Assembly: GCF_041200025.1 (NCBI RefSeq)
Contig: NZ_CP165628.1
Location: 2,852,001 to 2,916,000, forward strand
Direction of reading: 5' to 3'
Source of the DNA: Rouxiella sp. WC2420
GTDB taxonomy: Bacteria; Pseudomonadota; Gammaproteobacteria; Enterobacterales; Enterobacteriaceae
DNA length: 64,000 bases
The translations under genes and the position numbers were made by a program. This document shows positions 28,765-39,211 of the stretch, piece after piece; the stretch's first letter is position 1, and every line of letters starts with the position of its first letter. The notes below the pieces were generated by a model. That model worked only from the letters and a program-made list of their open reading frames with translations, was not told where the DNA came from and ran no database searches.

Positions 28765-28780
28765 CAAAAGCTGAGTAAAA

Positions 28781-29854
28781 TCAGGCTACGATAACCGGCA
28801 CTCTGGGAGCCAGTGCGCTCATCAGTTCATATCCCAGCGTGCCCGCCGCTAGAGCCACCTCGTCAATGGGCAACCGATCGCCCCACAGTTCAACCTGCGA
28901 ACCGATTTTAGCCTGCGGGCAAGGGGTAAGATCAACCATCAGCATATCCATTGAAACGGTCCCGAGTGTTATGGTTTTCACACCGTCAACAATTATCGGA
29001 GTTCCACTAGGCGCATGGCGTGGATACCCGTCAGCGTAACCACAAGCCACCACGCCAATACGATGCTCTCGCTCAGCGCGATAGCGACCGCTGTAACCCA
29101 CGCGATCGCCAATCTGAAGATGTTGCACCGCGATAAGCTCGCTGCGAAGCTGCATCACCGGCTTGAGGCCAGTATGGGCAATATCTTGTACATTGCCGCT
29201 GGGCGAGGCTCCATAAAGAATAATCCCCGGGCGAACCCAATCATGGTGTGTCTGTGGGTGCCACAAAGTTGCCGCAGAATTGGCCAGCGAACGTGGCCCA
29301 GGCAGCTGACGGGTACCTTTTTCGATAATATCTTCCTGAGCCTTAACTCCTTCCAGACTGTCTGCACTGGAAAAATGGCTCATCAGCGTTATTTCACCAA
29401 CCTGCGGCAATGCGCGTAGTTGATGCCAGACTTCATTAATTTCAGCAGGTTGGAATCCAAGACGATTCATCCCGCTGTTAATTTTTAAATAAATATTCAG
29501 CGGCGCAGTAACTTTTGCTGCTGCCAGAGCCGCCAACTGCCAACGGCTGTGCACGGCAGTAGTTAAACTGTAGTGATCAATGGCTAACAAATCTTCTGGG
29601 CTGAAAAAGCCCTCAAGCAGCAATATCGGGCCTTGCCAACCGGCCTCTCTGAGCAAAATGGCTTCATGAAAGTCTAGTAAAGCAAAACCATCGGTCGCTG
29701 TTGCCAGGCTTTGCCAAATACGCGCAATGCCGTGGCCGTAAGCGTTGGCTTTAACCACCGACCAAACCTTACTTTGCGGGGCGTGGCGACGAATTACCTG
29801 CAGATTGTTTTGTAACGCTGACATCGACAGGATGGCAGAAATCGGGCGTGGCAT
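28781..29854 (-). CDS. dadX: Catabolic alanine racemase DadX
   Basis: PLP enzyme of 357 aa interconverting L- and D-alanine in the cytoplasm. The PLP lysine is in [11 protein letters not shown] (about residue 34). The other active-site residue, the Tyr of the VGYSGRY segment, is present, and the C-terminal barrel has [14 protein letters not shown]. It is placed 80 bp after dadA on the same strand, the usual dadAX operon. This, rather than sequence alone, supports dadX over alr. Confidence 0.9.
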   Translation of the reverse strand: MPRPISAILSMSALQNNLQVIRRHAPQSKVWSVVKANAYGHGIARIWQSLATATDGFALLDFHEAILLREAGWQGPILLLEGFFSPEDLLAIDHYSLTTAVHSRWQLAALAAAKVTAPLNIYLKINSGMNRLGFQPAEINEVWHQLRALPQVGEITLMSHFSSADSLEGVKAQEDIIEKGTRQLPGPRSLANSAATLWHPQTHHDWVRPGIILYGASPSGNVQDIAHTGLKPVMQLRSELIAVQHLQIGDRVGYSGRYRAEREHRIGVVACGYADGYPRHAPSGTPIIVDGVKTITLGTVSMDMLMVDLTPCPQAKIGSQVELWGDRLPIDEVALAAGTLGYELMSALAPRVPVIVA

Positions 29855-29934
29855 GAAATCTCCTGAAATAACTCTTTTCGCCCGCCGTGATGAATGCGGC
29901 GGACCTTTATCTTTATATTCCGACTCAGAAAGCT

Positions 29935-31236
29935 TTAGCCTACCGGATGCATTTTATGGGCTTTATCATTGTGCGAAATAAAGTCGGCGCTATAACGCGC
30001 CACAGACAAGTCTTCTGACGGAATTGCCGGAGTCACGCCCGACATAATATCGGCAAGCAACTGACCCGAACCACAGGCCATGGTCCACCCCAAAGTTCCA
30101 TGCCCGGTGTTCAGGTAAAGATTTTTCAAGGTGGTTTTACCAACAATTGGCGTGCCGTCTGGCGTCATTGGGCGCAGACCGGTCCAGAAAGTCGCCTCTT
30201 CAACGCGGCCACCGTTGGGGTAAAGATCTTTAACCACCATTTCCAGCGTTGCTCGACGCGCCTTGGCCAGTTGAGTATTAAAACCAACAATTTCCGCCAT
30301 CCCGCCTACGCGGATCCGCTGGTCGAATCGAGTAATAGCGATTTTATAGGTTTCGTCGAGCACGGTAGAAAACGGCGCGGAGGCTTCGTCCGCGATAGGT
30401 ATAGTCAGTGAGTAACCTTTCAGCGGATAAACCGGGATCGACACCAAATCGGCCAACAGCGCGGTGGAATAAGACCCAAAGGCCACCACATAAGCATCGG
30501 CTTTTACGATTTCACTGCCACACTGCACGCCTGAAATTTGGCCATTCTCAACCAAAAGGCGATCCACGCTTTTATTAAATTCAAATTTCACGCCGATTTT
30601 ACGCGCCATTTCAGCCAGTTGACGAGTAAACAGCTGGCAGTCACCGGTTTCATCATTAGGCAAACGCAGGCCACCCGTCAGCTTATGGGCCACCTGCGCC
30701 AATGCAGGTTCAGCGGTAGCCAACTGGCTCGACTCCAGCAGCTGGTAAGGCACCCCGGCTTCTTCCAGCACGGCAATGTCTTTAGCGGCGCTGGCGAACT
30801 GCTGTTCGGTGCGGAACAACTGCAATGTCCCGCCCTGACGACCTTCATACTGAATGCCGGTGTCCTCACGCAAAGCCCTGAGGCAGTCACGGCTGTATTC
30901 CGACAAACGCACCATGCGACTTTTGTTGGTCTGATAATGATTCATGTCGCAGTTACGTAGCATCTGCCACATCCATTTCAACTGCATACTGGTGCCGTCG
31001 AGACGAATTGCCAAAGGCGCGTGTTTCTGGAACATCCACTTGATGGCCTTTAACGGAACGCCAGGAGCGGCCCACGGAGCGGCATAACCGGGTGAGATCT
31101 GACCGGCATTACCTGCGCTGGTTTCTTCTGCCGGGCCGGACTGACGGTCAATCACCGTAACTTCGTGTCCCGCTTTTGCCAGATACCATGCACTGGCGAC
31201 ACCTACTACACCACTGCCTAAAATCACCACTCGCAT
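29935..31236 (-). CDS. dadA: D-amino acid dehydrogenase DadA, small subunit
   Basis: Membrane-associated FAD enzyme (433 aa) that oxidises D-alanine to pyruvate and ammonia and feeds electrons to the respiratory chain. The FAD motif at the very N-terminus is [21 protein letters not shown]. The [22 protein letters not shown] segment and the C-terminal [14 protein letters not shown] are typical of DadA. It forms an operon with dadX. In E. coli the operon is controlled by Lrp and CRP. A long inverted repeat lies about 200 bp upstream at 31442. Confidence 0.95.
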   Translation of the reverse strand: MRVVILGSGVVGVASAWYLAKAGHEVTVIDRQSGPAEETSAGNAGQISPGYAAPWAAPGVPLKAIKWMFQKHAPLAIRLDGTSMQLKWMWQMLRNCDMNHYQTNKSRMVRLSEYSRDCLRALREDTGIQYEGRQGGTLQLFRTEQQFASAAKDIAVLEEAGVPYQLLESSQLATAEPALAQVAHKLTGGLRLPNDETGDCQLFTRQLAEMARKIGVKFEFNKSVDRLLVENGQISGVQCGSEIVKADAYVVAFGSYSTALLADLVSIPVYPLKGYSLTIPIADEASAPFSTVLDETYKIAITRFDQRIRVGGMAEIVGFNTQLAKARRATLEMVVKDLYPNGGRVEEATFWTGLRPMTPDGTPIVGKTTLKNLYLNTGHGTLGWTMACGSGQLLADIMSGVTPAIPSEDLSVARYSADFISHNDKAHKMHPVG

Positions 31237-31441
31237 ACTCGACTCCAGTTCGGCTTACTACAAAGCATAATATTCTGGCGCAGAAGTTAACCTGAAAACG
31301 GCGTTAACCCAACATTCAGAGCCAGAATTGTGAAGAATTTCACAAACATTTATCGTTGAAACTGAATAATTTTTCAATAGGCGCGACTAAATAACGATAT
31401 ACAGCAACATTTTCTGCTAATTGGAAGCAATTTCTGGCATT

Positions 31442-31469
31442 TTGATAGCAATGCTATCATTGCTATCAA
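31442..31469. repeat. Perfect 12-bp inverted repeat upstream of dadA
   Basis: TTGATAGCAATG - CTAT - CATTGCTATCAA: two 12-bp arms around a 4-base centre. GCTATC is repeated within it. It is AT-rich and lies 206 bp upstream of dadA, between dadA and the GlxA-type gene. It may be an operator or a cruciform-forming site; no T run follows, so it is not a clear terminator. The rest of the 414 bp gap holds no gene. Confidence 0.7.
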
Positions 31470-31650
31470 GGGCAATTGGCCGTCACAAAGCGCACCTATA
31501 CTCAGGATTAAATACTGGGTTAGTGGCTAAAAATTGAAATATTCAACTACCCAACCGCTATTAAATGAGATTCTCTGTTTCTGCACCATGGCATGCCCTT
31601 TTAACGAGCATGGAGATTTATAATCCCGATTTTCATGCCACGCCGAGAGA

Positions 31651-32652
31651 TCAAACGGTGGAATGCTGAATCGGCTGTGATTCCACTGCCTGTTTGCGAT
31701 ATTGCGTTGGCGTAATCCCCATCCGTTGACGAAAATGGTGGCGTAGCGTTTCCGCCGATCCAAAACCCGCAAGTTCGGCAACGTGCTCAATACTCAGAGT
31801 TTGGCTTTCAAGAAGTCGGCAGGCGTTTTGTATCCTGATGCCAAGCATCCACTCCCCCGGACTCGTGCCCGTAGTCTCCTGGAAACGACGTAGAAAAGTG
31901 CGGCGACTCATTCCGGCTTCCGCGGCAAGCTCGGCAATCGCCAGCGGTTTATCCAGTCGACTGCGCAGACTTTCGAGCAGTGGCGAAAGACTTTTGCTTT
32001 CTCGGCCGCTCACCGGCTGGGGCAAATACTGCGCCTGATTTCCTTCACGATGGGAAAACGTAACCATCCTGCGTGCCGCGCGGTTCGCCACCACCGTTCC
32101 GTAATCACGACGTATGAGATACAGGCACAGATCAACGCCCGCAGCCCCTCCCGATGAGGTTATCAGGCTGCCTTCATCGACATAAATCACGCCGTGGCAC
32201 ACCTTGATTGCCGGGTAACGATCCTCCAGCGCCTGAGTACTGTTCCAGTGGGCAGTAGCGCGTTTGCCGTCAAGCAACCCGGCTTCGGCCAGCACAAAAC
32301 TTCCAGCGCAAATCGATACAATCCTCGCGCCACTGGCATGAGCTTGCTGTAAAGCGGCAATTAACTCGGCAGTTGGCGGTTCGTCAATACTGCGCCAGCC
32401 CGGAATAACGATGGTCCCTGCACCTTCCAGCAGTTCCAGGCCACCATCCACCACCAGCCGTATTCCCCCCTGCGCGGCAAAGATTCCATTTTCAACTGAA
32501 GCAACGGCCATCTCATACAGCGGCTCGCCGGTAGTTTCATCCGCCCGACCAAAAGCCTCAACGGCAATCCCAAATTCGAAAGTACACAGCCTTTCATAGG
32601 CTAGAAGCACTAATCGTCGATTAAACACAGGTGTTACGGAAAGTGTTGGCAT
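31651..32652 (-). CDS. GlxA-type transcriptional regulator (DJ-1/PfpI domain plus AraC helix-turn-helix)
   Basis: Regulator of 333 aa. The N-terminal half is a class I amidotransferase-like DJ-1/PfpI domain, with ARIVSICAGSFVLAEAGLL carrying the nucleophile-elbow cysteine. The C-terminal half holds two AraC-type helix-turn-helix motifs (LAIAELAAEAGMSRRTFLRRF and IEHVAELAGFGSAETLRHHF). It is divergent from an MFS exporter of the EmrB type, 114 bp away, and probably controls it. The ligand is unknown. Confidence 0.88.
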   Translation of the reverse strand: MPTLSVTPVFNRRLVLLAYERLCTFEFGIAVEAFGRADETTGEPLYEMAVASVENGIFAAQGGIRLVVDGGLELLEGAGTIVIPGWRSIDEPPTAELIAALQQAHASGARIVSICAGSFVLAEAGLLDGKRATAHWNSTQALEDRYPAIKVCHGVIYVDEGSLITSSGGAAGVDLCLYLIRRDYGTVVANRAARRMVTFSHREGNQAQYLPQPVSGRESKSLSPLLESLRSRLDKPLAIAELAAEAGMSRRTFLRRFQETTGTSPGEWMLGIRIQNACRLLESQTLSIEHVAELAGFGSAETLRHHFRQRMGITPTQYRKQAVESQPIQHSTV

Positions 32653-32766
32653 AATTCACGGGTTTCTCATTGGCATAATATTGACGATATATGGCACAAC
32701 CACATATTTCCAGTATTGTTCGAATCTTTCATGCTGACCGCCTTTACAGCGTGATAGGACTTTCTT

Positions 32767-34275
32767 ATGGCCGTTTTACTTTCGACTCGAAACAAACTGG
32801 CGCTTACTGCCGTGTGTCTGGCCGCGATGATGTCAGGATTGGAGATATCCAGCGTTCCGGTAATCCTGCCAATACTTGAAAAGCAAATCCACGCCAGCTT
32901 TACCCAGCTGCAATGGATAATGAATGCTTATACCTTGGCCTGCACCACCGTACTGATGGCGACCGGAACACTGGCGGATCGTTTTGGTCGCAAGCGTTTA
33001 TTTTTAATCAGTATTACAGGATTCGGCCTGACGTCTTTGCTCTGTGGCGCTGCAAATTCTCCCTCATTGATTATCTTTGGCCGTTTTCTGCAGGGAATGA
33101 GCGGTGGCGCGATGCTAATTTGTCTGATTGCCATTCTGTCATCGCAATTTCCACCTGGGAAAGCACGCAATACGGCGTTTACCGCCTGGGGTGTTGTGTT
33201 TGGTTTCGGGCTGGGATTTGGGCCAATGATTGGCGGCCTGATTGTGGCTTTGGCGAGCTGGCAATGGGTCTTTCTGATCCACGTGGTGATCGCAATAATC
33301 ACTGGCTTGCTGGCTTATAAAAATGTCGAGGAATCGCGCGATCACGAAAATCAGCAGCTGGACGTTGGCGGAGTCGTCTCGCTCACCGCCACGGTGCTGA
33401 GCCTGACATTTTATATCACCCAGGGCGGACAAATAGGCTATCTCAGCGATCGTGGACTGTTCATTGTCGGCATTGCTTTGCTGTGCCTGATGATATTCAT
33501 TTATATCGAGCGCCGCCATCCGCATCCTATGTTTGATTTTACCGTATTCCGTAACCGCGCTTTCTCTGGCGCGTTGCTGGGGTCAATAGGCATGAATTTC
33601 AGTTTTTGGCCGTTTATGATTTATCTGCCCATCTATTTTCAGACGGTACTGGGCTACGACATTGTGACCGCGGGACTTTATTTATTGGCCTACACCCTGC
33701 CTACCTTGCTAATGCCGCCGCTCGCCACGAGACTGGTTTCAAGATTTGGCGCAGGAAAAGTAATTCCCTCCGGATTGCTGGGGATTGGCATAGGTTTTTG
33801 GCTAATGTACTTCGGACTGCATGGGACTATTGGCGTGCTGCCGGGTGCCGTGGTGGCCGGAGTAGCGCTGGGGCTGACAAATACTCCGGTAACCCATACG
33901 ACTACCGGCGCTTTACCTGCCAATCGGGCCGGTATGGCCTCGGGAATGGACATGAGCGCCAGACTGATTACTTTGGCAATCAATATCGCCATGATGGGAA
34001 CGCTGCTGGTTGCGGGAGTAAAGCTGGCGTTGTGCGAAGCTCTTCCTGCAGAGAATAGTATGCAAGGGCTGCAATCTCTTGCCGAAAAATTGGCCGGTGG
34101 CGAAAACTCTTTACCACCGGCTCTGGCCTCTGTAGCGCGAGAGGCGCTGATTTCAGGATTCAGTGGGGTTCTACTGTATGGAGCAGCAGGGGTATGTATT
34201 CTGGCTTTGGCCAGTCATTTTCTTTTCAATTTCCGAGTAAAGTCGGCGCTGGGCCGCGCCGAGATTGAATCATAA
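32767..34275 (+). CDS. DHA2-family (EmrB/QacA-like) MFS exporter
   Basis: Inner membrane proton-driven exporter of 502 aa with about fourteen membrane helices. The LQWIMNAYTLACTTVLMATGTLADRFGRKR region combines the helix 1-2 signature of the DHA2 family with the loop 2-3 MFS motif. GPMIGGLI in helix 5 matches the antiporter motif. No partner membrane-fusion gene is adjacent. It is divergent from a GlxA-type regulator. Substrates are unknown, probably drugs or metabolites. Confidence 0.86.
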   Translation: MAVLLSTRNKLALTAVCLAAMMSGLEISSVPVILPILEKQIHASFTQLQWIMNAYTLACTTVLMATGTLADRFGRKRLFLISITGFGLTSLLCGAANSPSLIIFGRFLQGMSGGAMLICLIAILSSQFPPGKARNTAFTAWGVVFGFGLGFGPMIGGLIVALASWQWVFLIHVVIAIITGLLAYKNVEESRDHENQQLDVGGVVSLTATVLSLTFYITQGGQIGYLSDRGLFIVGIALLCLMIFIYIERRHPHPMFDFTVFRNRAFSGALLGSIGMNFSFWPFMIYLPIYFQTVLGYDIVTAGLYLLAYTLPTLLMPPLATRLVSRFGAGKVIPSGLLGIGIGFWLMYFGLHGTIGVLPGAVVAGVALGLTNTPVTHTTTGALPANRAGMASGMDMSARLITLAINIAMMGTLLVAGVKLALCEALPAENSMQGLQSLAEKLAGGENSLPPALASVAREALISGFSGVLLYGAAGVCILALASHFLFNFRVKSALGRAEIES

Positions 34276-34523
34276 GAATTTCTTTACAAAGCATTCTTCT
34301 GCTTTGTCATTGACACCATCAGCCGCTAGGGATATAGATTTCGTAACCGGGGAAAAGTCTCATCCCCCGGTTTGCCCCAGCTAAAATTGTTAAATCGTTA
34401 AGGCAATGAAAAAGCATATAAATATGCTCTACGGCCTGCACGAGGTTGAGATTGAGCTACGATTAATAGTGGATGCATATATTTAAAACACTGTTGCGTC
34501 CGTAACTGACTGAGGGTGCGCTG

Positions 34524-36059
34524 ATGACGACAAAGACCCAGGAACATAAAACTGAAGACAAACGTTTGAGTGATGGACCAGACTGGACGTTTGAGTTGCT
34601 CCAGACCTATCTGGAAGAGATTGACCGGGTTGCCAAGAGTTATCGGCTAGAAACCTACCCGCATCAAATCGAGATAATCACCTCCGAGCAGATGATGGAT
34701 GCCTATTCCAGCATCGGTATGCCTATCAACTATACCCACTGGTCATTCGGTAAAAAGTTTATCGAAACCGAACAGCGTTATAAGCACGGTCAGCAAGGTC
34801 TGGCCTATGAGATTGTGATTAACTCCAATCCTTGTATCGCGTATTTGATGGAAGAAAATACCATCACCATGCAGGCGCTGGTTATTGCCCATGCCTGTTA
34901 TGGCCACAACTCATTTTTCAAAAATAACTACCTGTTCCGCAGTTGGACCGATGCCAGCTCAATAGTTGACTATCTGATCTTTGCACGGCGTTACATCAGC
35001 CGCTGTGAAGAGCGTTATGGCGAGGAAGAGGTGGAACGCTTGCTCGACTCCTGCCATGCGCTGATGAACTACGGCGTCGATCGCTATAAACGTCCGCAGA
35101 AAATTTCGCTGACTGAAGAGAAAGCCCGCCAGGAAAGTCGCGAAGCCTATCTGCAAAGTCAGGTAAATACCCTGTGGAAAACCCTGCCTCGCAAGGATAA
35201 AGAGGATGCGCCAGAACAGGTGCGCCGCTTCCCTTCCGAACCGCAGGAAAATATTTTGTACTTTATGGAAAAAAATGCGCCACTGCTTGAGCCTTGGCAG
35301 CGCGAAATTTTGCGTATCGTGCGTAAAATCAGCCAGTATTTTTATCCACAAAAACAGACTCAGGTCATGAACGAAGGCTGGGCGACTTTCTGGCACTACA
35401 CCATTCTCAACCATCTGTATGATGAGGGAAAAGTCAGCGATCGCTTTATTCTTGAATTCTTGCACAGCCACACTAATGTGGTGTTCCAGCCGCCTTACAA
35501 CAGCCCGTATTACAGCGGTATCAATCCGTATGCTCTGGGCTTCGCCATGTTCCAGGACATCAAACGTATTTGTCAGTCTCCGACCGAGGAGGATAAATAT
35601 TGGTTCCCGGACATCGCGGGTTCTGACTGGCTTGAAACGCTGCATTTCGCCATGCGGGATTTCAAAGACGAAAGCTTTATCAGTCAGTTCCTTTCGCCAA
35701 AAGTCATGCGTGATTTCCGCTTGTTTACCGTGCTCGACGACGATCGCAACAATTATCTCGAGATTTCCTCTATTCATAATGAAGAAGGTTATCGGGCAAT
35801 TCGTCAGGAGCTTTCAGCGCAGTACAACTTGAGCAATCACGAGCCGAACATCCAAGTCTGGAACGTGGATTTGCGCGGCGACCGTTCTTTAACCCTGCGT
35901 TACATTCCGCAGGATCGTGCGCCGCTGGACAAGAGCCGCCGCGAAGTGATGAAACACATTCATCGACTGTGGGGATTCGACGTCTATATGGAGCAGTTAA
36001 ACGAGGACGGCAGCGTAGAGATGCTGGAACGCTGTCCGGCTCGCCCTTCTGCACTGTAA
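34524..36059 (+). CDS. ycgB: SpoVR family protein YcgB
   Basis: Cytoplasmic protein of 511 aa of the SpoVR family, conserved with YeaG and YeaH in stress response and induced in stationary phase in E. coli. Diagnostic segments are DGPDWTFELLQTYLEEIDRVAKSY, the HACYGHNSFFKNNYLF motif, and MNEGWATFWHYTILN with its His/Glu pattern. The length is the same as in relatives. It lies 11 kb from yeaGH. A GAGGGTGCGCTG sequence precedes the ATG. Confidence 0.95.
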   Translation: MTTKTQEHKTEDKRLSDGPDWTFELLQTYLEEIDRVAKSYRLETYPHQIEIITSEQMMDAYSSIGMPINYTHWSFGKKFIETEQRYKHGQQGLAYEIVINSNPCIAYLMEENTITMQALVIAHACYGHNSFFKNNYLFRSWTDASSIVDYLIFARRYISRCEERYGEEEVERLLDSCHALMNYGVDRYKRPQKISLTEEKARQESREAYLQSQVNTLWKTLPRKDKEDAPEQVRRFPSEPQENILYFMEKNAPLLEPWQREILRIVRKISQYFYPQKQTQVMNEGWATFWHYTILNHLYDEGKVSDRFILEFLHSHTNVVFQPPYNSPYYSGINPYALGFAMFQDIKRICQSPTEEDKYWFPDIAGSDWLETLHFAMRDFKDESFISQFLSPKVMRDFRLFTVLDDDRNNYLEISSIHNEEGYRAIRQELSAQYNLSNHEPNIQVWNVDLRGDRSLTLRYIPQDRAPLDKSRREVMKHIHRLWGFDVYMEQLNEDGSVEMLERCPARPSAL

Positions 36060-36100
36060 TTGATGGCAAGTATTTTTATCAGCTAGTAGAAAGCAAAAAA

Positions 36101-36161
36101 GGGCGCCTGAGCGCGTGATACCAGCCAGTGTTAACCGCCGGTATCAAGCGCTCAGGCGCCC
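36101..36161. terminator. Long hairpin between convergent ycgB and fadR
   Basis: A perfect 14-bp outer stem (GGGCGCCTGAGCGC / GCGCTCAGGCGCCC) encloses a second 7-bp stem (TGATACC / GGTATCA). The A run before it and CTTCT after suit termination of both convergent transcripts. The stem is much longer than in a normal terminator. Confidence 0.65.
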
Positions 36162-36183
36162 TTCTAGTAAACTTTCACTCGGC

Positions 36184-36903
36184 TTAACGGCGTTGATCCG
36201 CTAAATCTTTGGGCATGGCAAGCTGCATACTGTGCCAAATCGCACCGCTTTCCCTACCGTAACTGCGCACGCAGTCGACTATTTGATCAAACTTTTTCTC
36301 TTCACAAATAGTGGAAAGCTGCTGATAAAAATCAATTGCCAGCTTGCGGGCAGCCGGATTGGAGAAATAATAGCGCCCAACGCGAGTGTACAGACCGCGC
36401 AAGCCGTTAATAATCAATCCGTAAATCGGGTTACCCGACGCAAATGCCAATCCGCGGAAAATGCCGTAATCAAGTTCGGTAAACGCTTCTGAGGTATCGT
36501 CCGTTATCGAGGCTTTGGCCAATACCTGCTGTGTTTCTTCAGGATTGGAACGCATTGCCTTGCGAATGAAAATGGTCGCGATATTGGTTCGCACAGACAA
36601 CAGGTTATCGATCAACTGTGGCACGCTTTCATGATCGAGACGGGCCAGTGTTTCCAAAATATTGAGATTCGAGGTTTCCCAAAAGTTGTTCACTTTAGTG
36701 GGTTTGCCGTGCTGAATGGTCAGCCAGCCATCACGCGCCAAACGTTGCAACACTTCACGCAACGTTGTACGGGTGACACCAATAAGTTCAGAAAGCTCTC
36801 TTTCTGCTGGCAAAATAGTACCTGGAGGAAATCGGCTGTTCCAAATACTTTCAATAATATATTCTTCGGCAAAACCGGCAGGACTCTGCGCCTTGATAAC
36901 CAT
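36184..36903 (-). CDS. fadR: Fatty acid metabolism regulator FadR
   Basis: GntR-family regulator of 239 aa that represses fad genes and activates fab genes; acyl-CoA releases it from DNA. The N-terminal winged helix ([38 protein letters not shown]) is almost identical to E. coli FadR, and the C-terminal acyl-CoA domain contains [15 protein letters not shown] sequence. The Na+/H+ antiporter gene nhaB, which lies next to fadR in E. coli, is absent here: dsbB follows directly. Confidence 0.97.
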   Translation of the reverse strand: MVIKAQSPAGFAEEYIIESIWNSRFPPGTILPAERELSELIGVTRTTLREVLQRLARDGWLTIQHGKPTKVNNFWETSNLNILETLARLDHESVPQLIDNLLSVRTNIATIFIRKAMRSNPEETQQVLAKASITDDTSEAFTELDYGIFRGLAFASGNPIYGLIINGLRGLYTRVGRYYFSNPAARKLAIDFYQQLSTICEEKKFDQIVDCVRSYGRESGAIWHSMQLAMPKDLADQRR

Positions 36904-37166
36904 GTTTGTGGCTTTCCGTTACAGCTTCTTCAGCTGTCTTATAAGAAGTTATAATTCAGCTCATCATACCAGATGAAAAACTTCGGTTATAGCTTCTGTT
37001 TCTTACTTATTAAGATTGGTTTGGACGAAATGTGCGTTGTACAGCGGTTTTGTGCAACATATCTTCTAAACATTTAGCAAAGACATTTTTTCCCTTAAGT
37101 CACTGGCAGTTGGGGTGAATTGGTTTACACTGCCTGTCGATAGTTTACTGCATGGAAGATAAACCT

Positions 37167-37697
37167 ATGTTGCAATATCTTAACCGTTGCTCTCAGGGGC
37201 GCGGAGCTTGGCTGTTGATGGCATTGACCGCACTTGTTCTAGAATTGGCCGCGCTGTATTTCCAACACGTGATGTTGTTACTCCCTTGTGTGATGTGTAT
37301 TTATGAACGTTGCGCCCTGTTTGGCATTCTTGGTGCTGGCATCGTCGGAGCCATTGCCCCGGCAACCTGGCTACGTTACGGCGCGATTATTATCTGGATT
37401 TACAGTGCCGCCGAGGGCCTGCGCCTGTCATGGCAACACACTATGATCCAGCTACACCCGTCACCTTTTGTCACCTGTGACTTTGCTGCCCGTTTTCCAG
37501 GCTGGTTGCCGCTGGATAAATGGCTGCCGAGCGTGTTTGTAGCAACGGGTGACTGTGCAGAGAGATCCTGGACCTTCCTGACACTTGGCATGCCGCAGTG
37601 GCTGGTAGGTGTCTTCGGCGTATTCTTGCTGATTGGCATTCTGGTCGCGGTTGCTCAATTTGTTAAGAGCCGGCGTCGGGATTTGTTTTCTCGTTAA
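37167..37697 (+). CDS. dsbB: Disulfide bond formation protein DsbB
   Basis: Four-helix inner membrane quinone reductase (176 aa) that reoxidises DsbA. The CVMC pair is at residues 41-44 and the second pair is Cys104 and Cys130, the same numbering as E. coli. The N-terminus [19 protein letters not shown] supports ATG 37167 over an upstream in-frame start. A strong terminator follows. Confidence 0.97.
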   Translation: MLQYLNRCSQGRGAWLLMALTALVLELAALYFQHVMLLLPCVMCIYERCALFGILGAGIVGAIAPATWLRYGAIIIWIYSAAEGLRLSWQHTMIQLHPSPFVTCDFAARFPGWLPLDKWLPSVFVATGDCAERSWTFLTLGMPQWLVGVFGVFLLIGILVAVAQFVKSRRRDLFSR

Positions 37698-37718
37698 ACG
37701 AGTTCTTTGAACATATTA

Positions 37719-37747
37719 AAAGGCTTCTGTTGTGGGAAGCCTTTTTG
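37719..37747 (+). terminator. dsbB terminator
   Basis: AAAGGCTTC / GAAGCCTTT stem with a loop of about 8 bases and a TTTTTG tail. Confidence 0.88.
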
Positions 37748-37777
37748 TTACCTGTTACAGGCTGCGCAATATCCGGA

Positions 37778-38635
37778 TCACAGCGATTTAAGGGTGGCGG
37801 CAATCACGCCCTGATAAGAACCCGTGCCGTGCCCAAGCAAACGACTTAACGTTGCGCTGTCATCAAACAACGCGCCTTTACTGGCACCGGCATCTGAGTC
37901 CGCCAGCATATCCGCCAAACCTTCCGGCAGCCCTGCTCCTTTCAGCGCCGCAGCGAATTCTGATTCAGATAAATTCACATAATTTACCGTTTTGCCAGAC
38001 TGCTGTGCGATTTCGGCGGAAAATTCGGCCAGCGTGTAGCTTTCATCCCCAGCCAGTTCATACACTTTGCCTTGCTGAGAATCGGCCAAAATCACATTCG
38101 CTGCAGCCTGGGCGTAGTCTGCGCGGGGAGCAGAGGCAATTCTTCCATCGCCGGCGGCCCCTATAAACGCGTTGTGTGCCAATGCGGGCGCAATGCTGGC
38201 GGCATAATTTTCGGTGTACCAGCCATTTCGCAGCAGCACAAAAGGAATGCCGGAAGCGCGCAGAGCGGCCTCCGTATCACGGTGTTCGCGTGCCAGCGAC
38301 AATGGCGAATTATCCAGATTTAACAAGCTGGTGTAGGCAATCAGTTTCACGCCCGCGCCTTTTGCCGCATCTATTACCGCCTGATGCTGAGCACTGCGCT
38401 GCCCCACTTCGCTAGAGGATATCAACAACAGCTTGTCGACTCCTGTAAACGCCGATTTTAAAGTTTCAGGCTGACTGTAATCAGCCTGGCGAACGACAAC
38501 ACCTAACTGTTTGAGATCCTCAGCTTTCACCGGATTGCGCACCGCCGCAACGATTTCACCGGCAGGAACTTTTTTGAGTAATGCTTCAATGACTAAACGG
38601 CCTAACTGACCTGTTGCACCCGTAACTGCGATCAT
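37778..38635 (-). CDS. qorB: NAD(P)H:quinone oxidoreductase 2 (QorB/YtfG)
   Basis: Atypical short-chain dehydrogenase of the NmrA group (285 aa) that reduces quinones. The N-terminal NADP motif MIAVTGATGQLGRLVIEALL, the KLLLISSSEVGQR segment and AYTSLLN match E. coli QorB through most of its length. ATG 38635 was chosen because it gives this N-terminus. The divergent HxlR regulator (ytfH-like) is 189 bp away, as in E. coli ytfG-ytfH. Confidence 0.93.
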   Translation of the reverse strand: MIAVTGATGQLGRLVIEALLKKVPAGEIVAAVRNPVKAEDLKQLGVVVRQADYSQPETLKSAFTGVDKLLLISSSEVGQRSAQHQAVIDAAKGAGVKLIAYTSLLNLDNSPLSLAREHRDTEAALRASGIPFVLLRNGWYTENYAASIAPALAHNAFIGAAGDGRIASAPRADYAQAAANVILADSQQGKVYELAGDESYTLAEFSAEIAQQSGKTVNYVNLSESEFAAALKGAGLPEGLADMLADSDAGASKGALFDDSATLSRLLGHGTGSYQGVIAATLKSL

Positions 38636-38824
38636 AATGTTCTCCATAAGTTGAACTTTGGCCACGCTAAATTTTGCATAGAAATGAAACTTGCAGACTC
38701 AGCACACCAGCTTGCCCGAGGTAATTGATGTTCACACCTTGTACGGCAGGCACTATAAAATATATACTATCCAATAGTAAGTACTTACAATTTTGTTAGT
38801 ATTAAATTTGTTGGAAATAAACCT

Positions 38825-39211
38825 ATGAGCGACAGCAATATAAATAGTATTCAGAAAGTTAGGCACGGGAAATTGCTGGATATCAACTGCCCTTCTCGGC
38901 AAGTCTTGCAGCATATTGCCAGTCGATGGGGCATTTTGGTTTTGATCGCGTTAGACAAAGACACTCTACGCTTCAACGAATTGAGAAAGAAAATTGTCGG
39001 TATCAGCGAAAAAATGCTGTCACAAACGCTGCAAACTTTCGAAAAAGACGGGTTCATTCATCGCACCATGCTGCCGGTGATGCCACCACACACTGAATAT
39101 TCCCTCACCCCCTTGGGGCTGGAAGTCTATCAACAAGTCATTCAGTTAAGTGACTGGATAGAACACAATTTACCTCGGGTACTTGAAGCCAGCGGTAACG
39201 ACCAAGTATAA
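38825..39211 (+). CDS. HxlR-family transcriptional regulator (YtfH-like)
   Basis: Small winged-helix regulator of 128 aa. The HxlR signature is seen in the CPSRQVLQHIASRWGILVLIAL start, the FNELRKKIVGISEKMLSQTLQTFEKDGFIHR recognition region (shown in two parts, both intact) and EYSLTPLGLEV. It is divergent from qorB and probably a redox- or electrophile-sensing repressor of it. A cysteine in DINCPSRQ matches the redox cysteine of this family. Confidence 0.88.
   Translation: MSDSNINSIQKVRHGKLLDINCPSRQVLQHIASRWGILVLIALDKDTLRFNELRKKIVGISEKMLSQTLQTFEKDGFIHRTMLPVMPPHTEYSLTPLGLEVYQQVIQLSDWIEHNLPRVLEASGNDQV

Noticed and set aside
31527..31790. Minus-strand open frame of 87 codons downstream of the GlxA-type gene
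   Set aside because: It overlaps the helix-turn-helix end of the GlxA-type gene in another frame and has no start signal.
34959..35777. Long antisense open frame of 272 codons within ycgB
   Set aside because: It lies wholly opposite a well-conserved SpoVR gene, shows no domain and follows the codon pattern of the real gene.
36904..37166. Missing nhaB between fadR and dsbB
   Set aside because: nhaB lies here in E. coli but not in all enterics; its absence is lineage variation rather than a notable event.
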